Source of the DNA: Acinetobacter lwoffii
GTDB lineage: Bacteria > Pseudomonadota > Gammaproteobacteria > Pseudomonadales > Moraxellaceae
Direction of reading: 5' to 3'
NCBI RefSeq assembly: GCF_019343495.1
Contig: NZ_CP072550.1
Location: forward strand, 186,001-250,000
DNA: 64,000 bases
The notes beneath the pieces were generated by a model, which ran no database searches, was not told the DNA's origin, and saw only the letters and a program-made list of their open reading frames with translations. Position 1 is the stretch's first letter, and each line of letters starts with the position of its first letter. Below, piece by piece: positions 62,654 through 64,000 of this stretch. The translations under genes and the position numbers were made by a program.

Positions 62654-63328
62654 GTGCTAAAGCTAAAATGTATATCGATATTAGCAATGTCAATCATTAC
62701 ACAATCTATCTTTGCTGAAAATTCAGTAGTACTTGATGTTGGCCATTCACCAAAACAAGCTGGATCTACTGCAGCTAACGGCTATCCTGAATACACTTAC
62801 AACCTAAGCATGGTCAATTCTATTGAATACTTTCTTAAATCGCGTCATGTCCAAGTGCTCAGATCTTCAGTGAATGAAGATAAAGTCTCACTGGTTCAAC
62901 GTGCGACCAGATACCCTAATGCTAATCTTTTTATTTCGGTGCACCACGACTCAATACCTACTGAGCTGACCAAGTACAAGAATCAACTCAAGGGTTTTTC
63001 AATTTTTGTATCAAAGAAAAATCCAGAATACGGAAAAAGTTTGAAATGCGCCAATCTCATTGGCCAGAACCTAAAATCAATTGGTGAAAGCCCTTCTACT
63101 TACCATGGCATGAATATACCAGGTGAAAACAAAAAGCTTTTGACCTCAAATGGCGTATATCAATATGACAATCTAGTGGTCCTGAAGAAATCACAAAAGC
63201 CGGCGGTTTTAATTGAGATCGGCGTGATTGCCAATCCTGAAGAAGCAAATCGCTTATCTAATCAGAAAGTAATCTGGAAAATATCTGAAAATATTGCTCA
63301 GTCGATACAGCAATGTTTAAACCAATAA
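62654..63328 (+). CDS. secreted N-acetylmuramoyl-L-alanine amidase (Amidase_3)
   Basis: 224 residues from a GTG at 62654 with TTAAAGGG upstream. A signal peptide (residues 1-21, cleavage after IFA) directs it to the periplasm. The Amidase_3 zinc site is complete: H31 in LDVGHSP, E46, His in FISVHHDS (97-98) and the catalytic E188 in VLIEIGVIANPEE. It cleaves the amide bond between muramic acid and L-alanine in peptidoglycan. It is short, a lone catalytic domain without AMIN or cell-wall binding modules. On a conjugative plasmid such an enzyme could open the wall for an envelope complex (inference). Confidence 0.9.
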   Translation: MLKLKCISILAMSIITQSIFAENSVVLDVGHSPKQAGSTAANGYPEYTYNLSMVNSIEYFLKSRHVQVLRSSVNEDKVSLVQRATRYPNANLFISVHHDSIPTELTKYKNQLKGFSIFVSKKNPEYGKSLKCANLIGQNLKSIGESPSTYHGMNIPGENKKLLTSNGVYQYDNLVVLKKSQKPAVLIEIGVIANPEEANRLSNQKVIWKISENIAQSIQQCLNQ

Positions 63329-63366
63329 GGTGCATGCTGCAGTAATCAATATGCACCCCTCTAGAA

Positions 63367-63900
63367 TTAGAATCTTATGCCGACCGTTTCACCATCATCA
63401 TTGACCGCACCAGCATCATAAGTGTTATGCCATACGCCATTAATCATGACCAAGTGTGGCGCCCAAAATGACACTGTTTGAATATTATGCAAAACATCAT
63501 CTGGCGTATCGAAACTAGAAGCACCTATATAGCGGAAGAACATCAAGTTTTCGCCTAGTTCTTCAATATACATTTCAGGATCAAAGTCATCCAAAAACTC
63601 TTTATCTTCACGTATCACTTCGTTTAACTCAGTTTCAACGAGTTTGAGTAAAGCGGTAGGCGTAGGTAAACCATCATAAGCCCATTCAGACTCTTTACCT
63701 TCAAGTTCCATCCCATCTTTAATATCAAATGCAGCGACATATCCAGTAAAGTAATTTTCAGCTTGCGAGAAGTTATTCGGCATGTCTTGATAGTATCCAT
63801 CAAGTACGGTCTTAATCTTTGCCAAGGTTGCATCAATCGTACTTTGAATTGCACTTTCAGCACGTTCTTGAGCTGTACCTCTTTGCTTAGCTTGCCCCAT
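63367..63900 (-). CDS. hypothetical protein
   Basis: 177 residues from the ATG at 63900. AGGGGG lies five bases upstream and supports this start over one seven codons earlier. The N-terminus MGQAKQRGTAQERAE is of a type seen in many short plasmid and phage proteins. The rest is acidic, with a helical middle and an aromatic C-terminal part (VSFWAPHLVMINGVWHNTYD). No family is assigned and no signal peptide is present. It is convergent with the amidase gene. Confidence 0.65.
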   Translation of the reverse strand: MGQAKQRGTAQERAESAIQSTIDATLAKIKTVLDGYYQDMPNNFSQAENYFTGYVAAFDIKDGMELEGKESEWAYDGLPTPTALLKLVETELNEVIREDKEFLDDFDPEMYIEELGENLMFFRYIGASSFDTPDDVLHNIQTVSFWAPHLVMINGVWHNTYDAGAVNDDGETVGIRF

Positions 63901-63978
63901 GTGTACCCCCTGATTATTCACATTTTGACTAGTATTTTATTTCTAAAGCCTATTGTTTCAGCACTTTAAACCGATTCA

Positions 63979-63988
63979 GTATATACCA
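63979..63988 (-). promoter_or_regulatory. GTATATAC motif upstream of the 63900 gene
   Basis: GTATATACCA on the plus strand, about 80 bp before the start codon on the minus strand. It belongs to the motif set also found at 5715, 7681 and 14340. Confidence 0.35.
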
Positions 63989-64000
63989 AAGGTTTGCTAT

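Overview
The window reads as part of a large, low-GC plasmid from Acinetobacter. The evidence is the set of pdif (XerC/XerD) modules, the mph(E)-msr(E) pair in its usual pdif context, floR with a broken lysR remnant, an IS1006-type IS6 element, and IS1202-family (ISAjo2-like) elements beside pdif sites. No chromosomal housekeeping gene, rRNA or tRNA was found.

Layout. 1-28 kb is plasmid backbone made mostly of unrecognised genes. It starts with a giant DarB-like methyltransferase/strawberry-notch helicase, cut by the window edge, and its upstream partner. Next is a 1.5 kb non-coding block with DnaA-box-like sites, three copies of a 16-bp repeat and seven copies of an 84-bp repeat, which could be a replication or partition locus. 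After that comes a run of small envelope-type genes (several lipoproteins, many 1-3 TM proteins, an M48 metalloprotease lipoprotein), a possible DUF1456-like protein and an LPD1-type metallopeptidase protein. An IS3-family element, present as a partial plus a complete tandem copy, sits exactly at the stop codon of one backbone gene and inside a perfect hairpin.

28.8-42 kb is a defence island. A two-gene operon encodes a 1728-aa NERD nuclease-tandem pseudokinase-SF1 helicase fusion and a 458-aa partner. I do not recognise this as a named system and rate it the best candidate for something new. It is followed by an IS5-family element, an adenosine deaminase-like fragment cut by a 113-bp MITE, and a complete type II CBASS operon on the minus strand (CD-NTase, Cap2 E1-E2, Cap3 JAMM, HNH-SAVED effector). 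The effector has about 170 extra N-terminal residues.

42-48 kb is a resistance and transposition patchwork: serine resolvase, broken IS3-family element, GC-rich floR segment, lysR pseudogene, IS1006-like element and a truncated IS1202-family element. 48-57.4 kb is an array of seven pdif sites in alternating orientation. They delimit mph(E)-msr(E), two HigBA-type and one BrnTA toxin-antitoxin pairs, and two single small acidic genes (one SUKH/SMI1). All three IS1202-family elements lie exactly 5 bp from the XerC side of a pdif site, and the two complete ones have perfect 5-bp target duplications. From 57.4 kb there is a truncated merR-type gene, an IS66 element, an IS3 remnant and a truncated tyrosine recombinase. 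The backbone then resumes with a possible winged-helix protein beside six 11-bp direct repeats, a secreted N-acetylmuramoyl-L-alanine amidase and a conserved-looking hypothetical gene.
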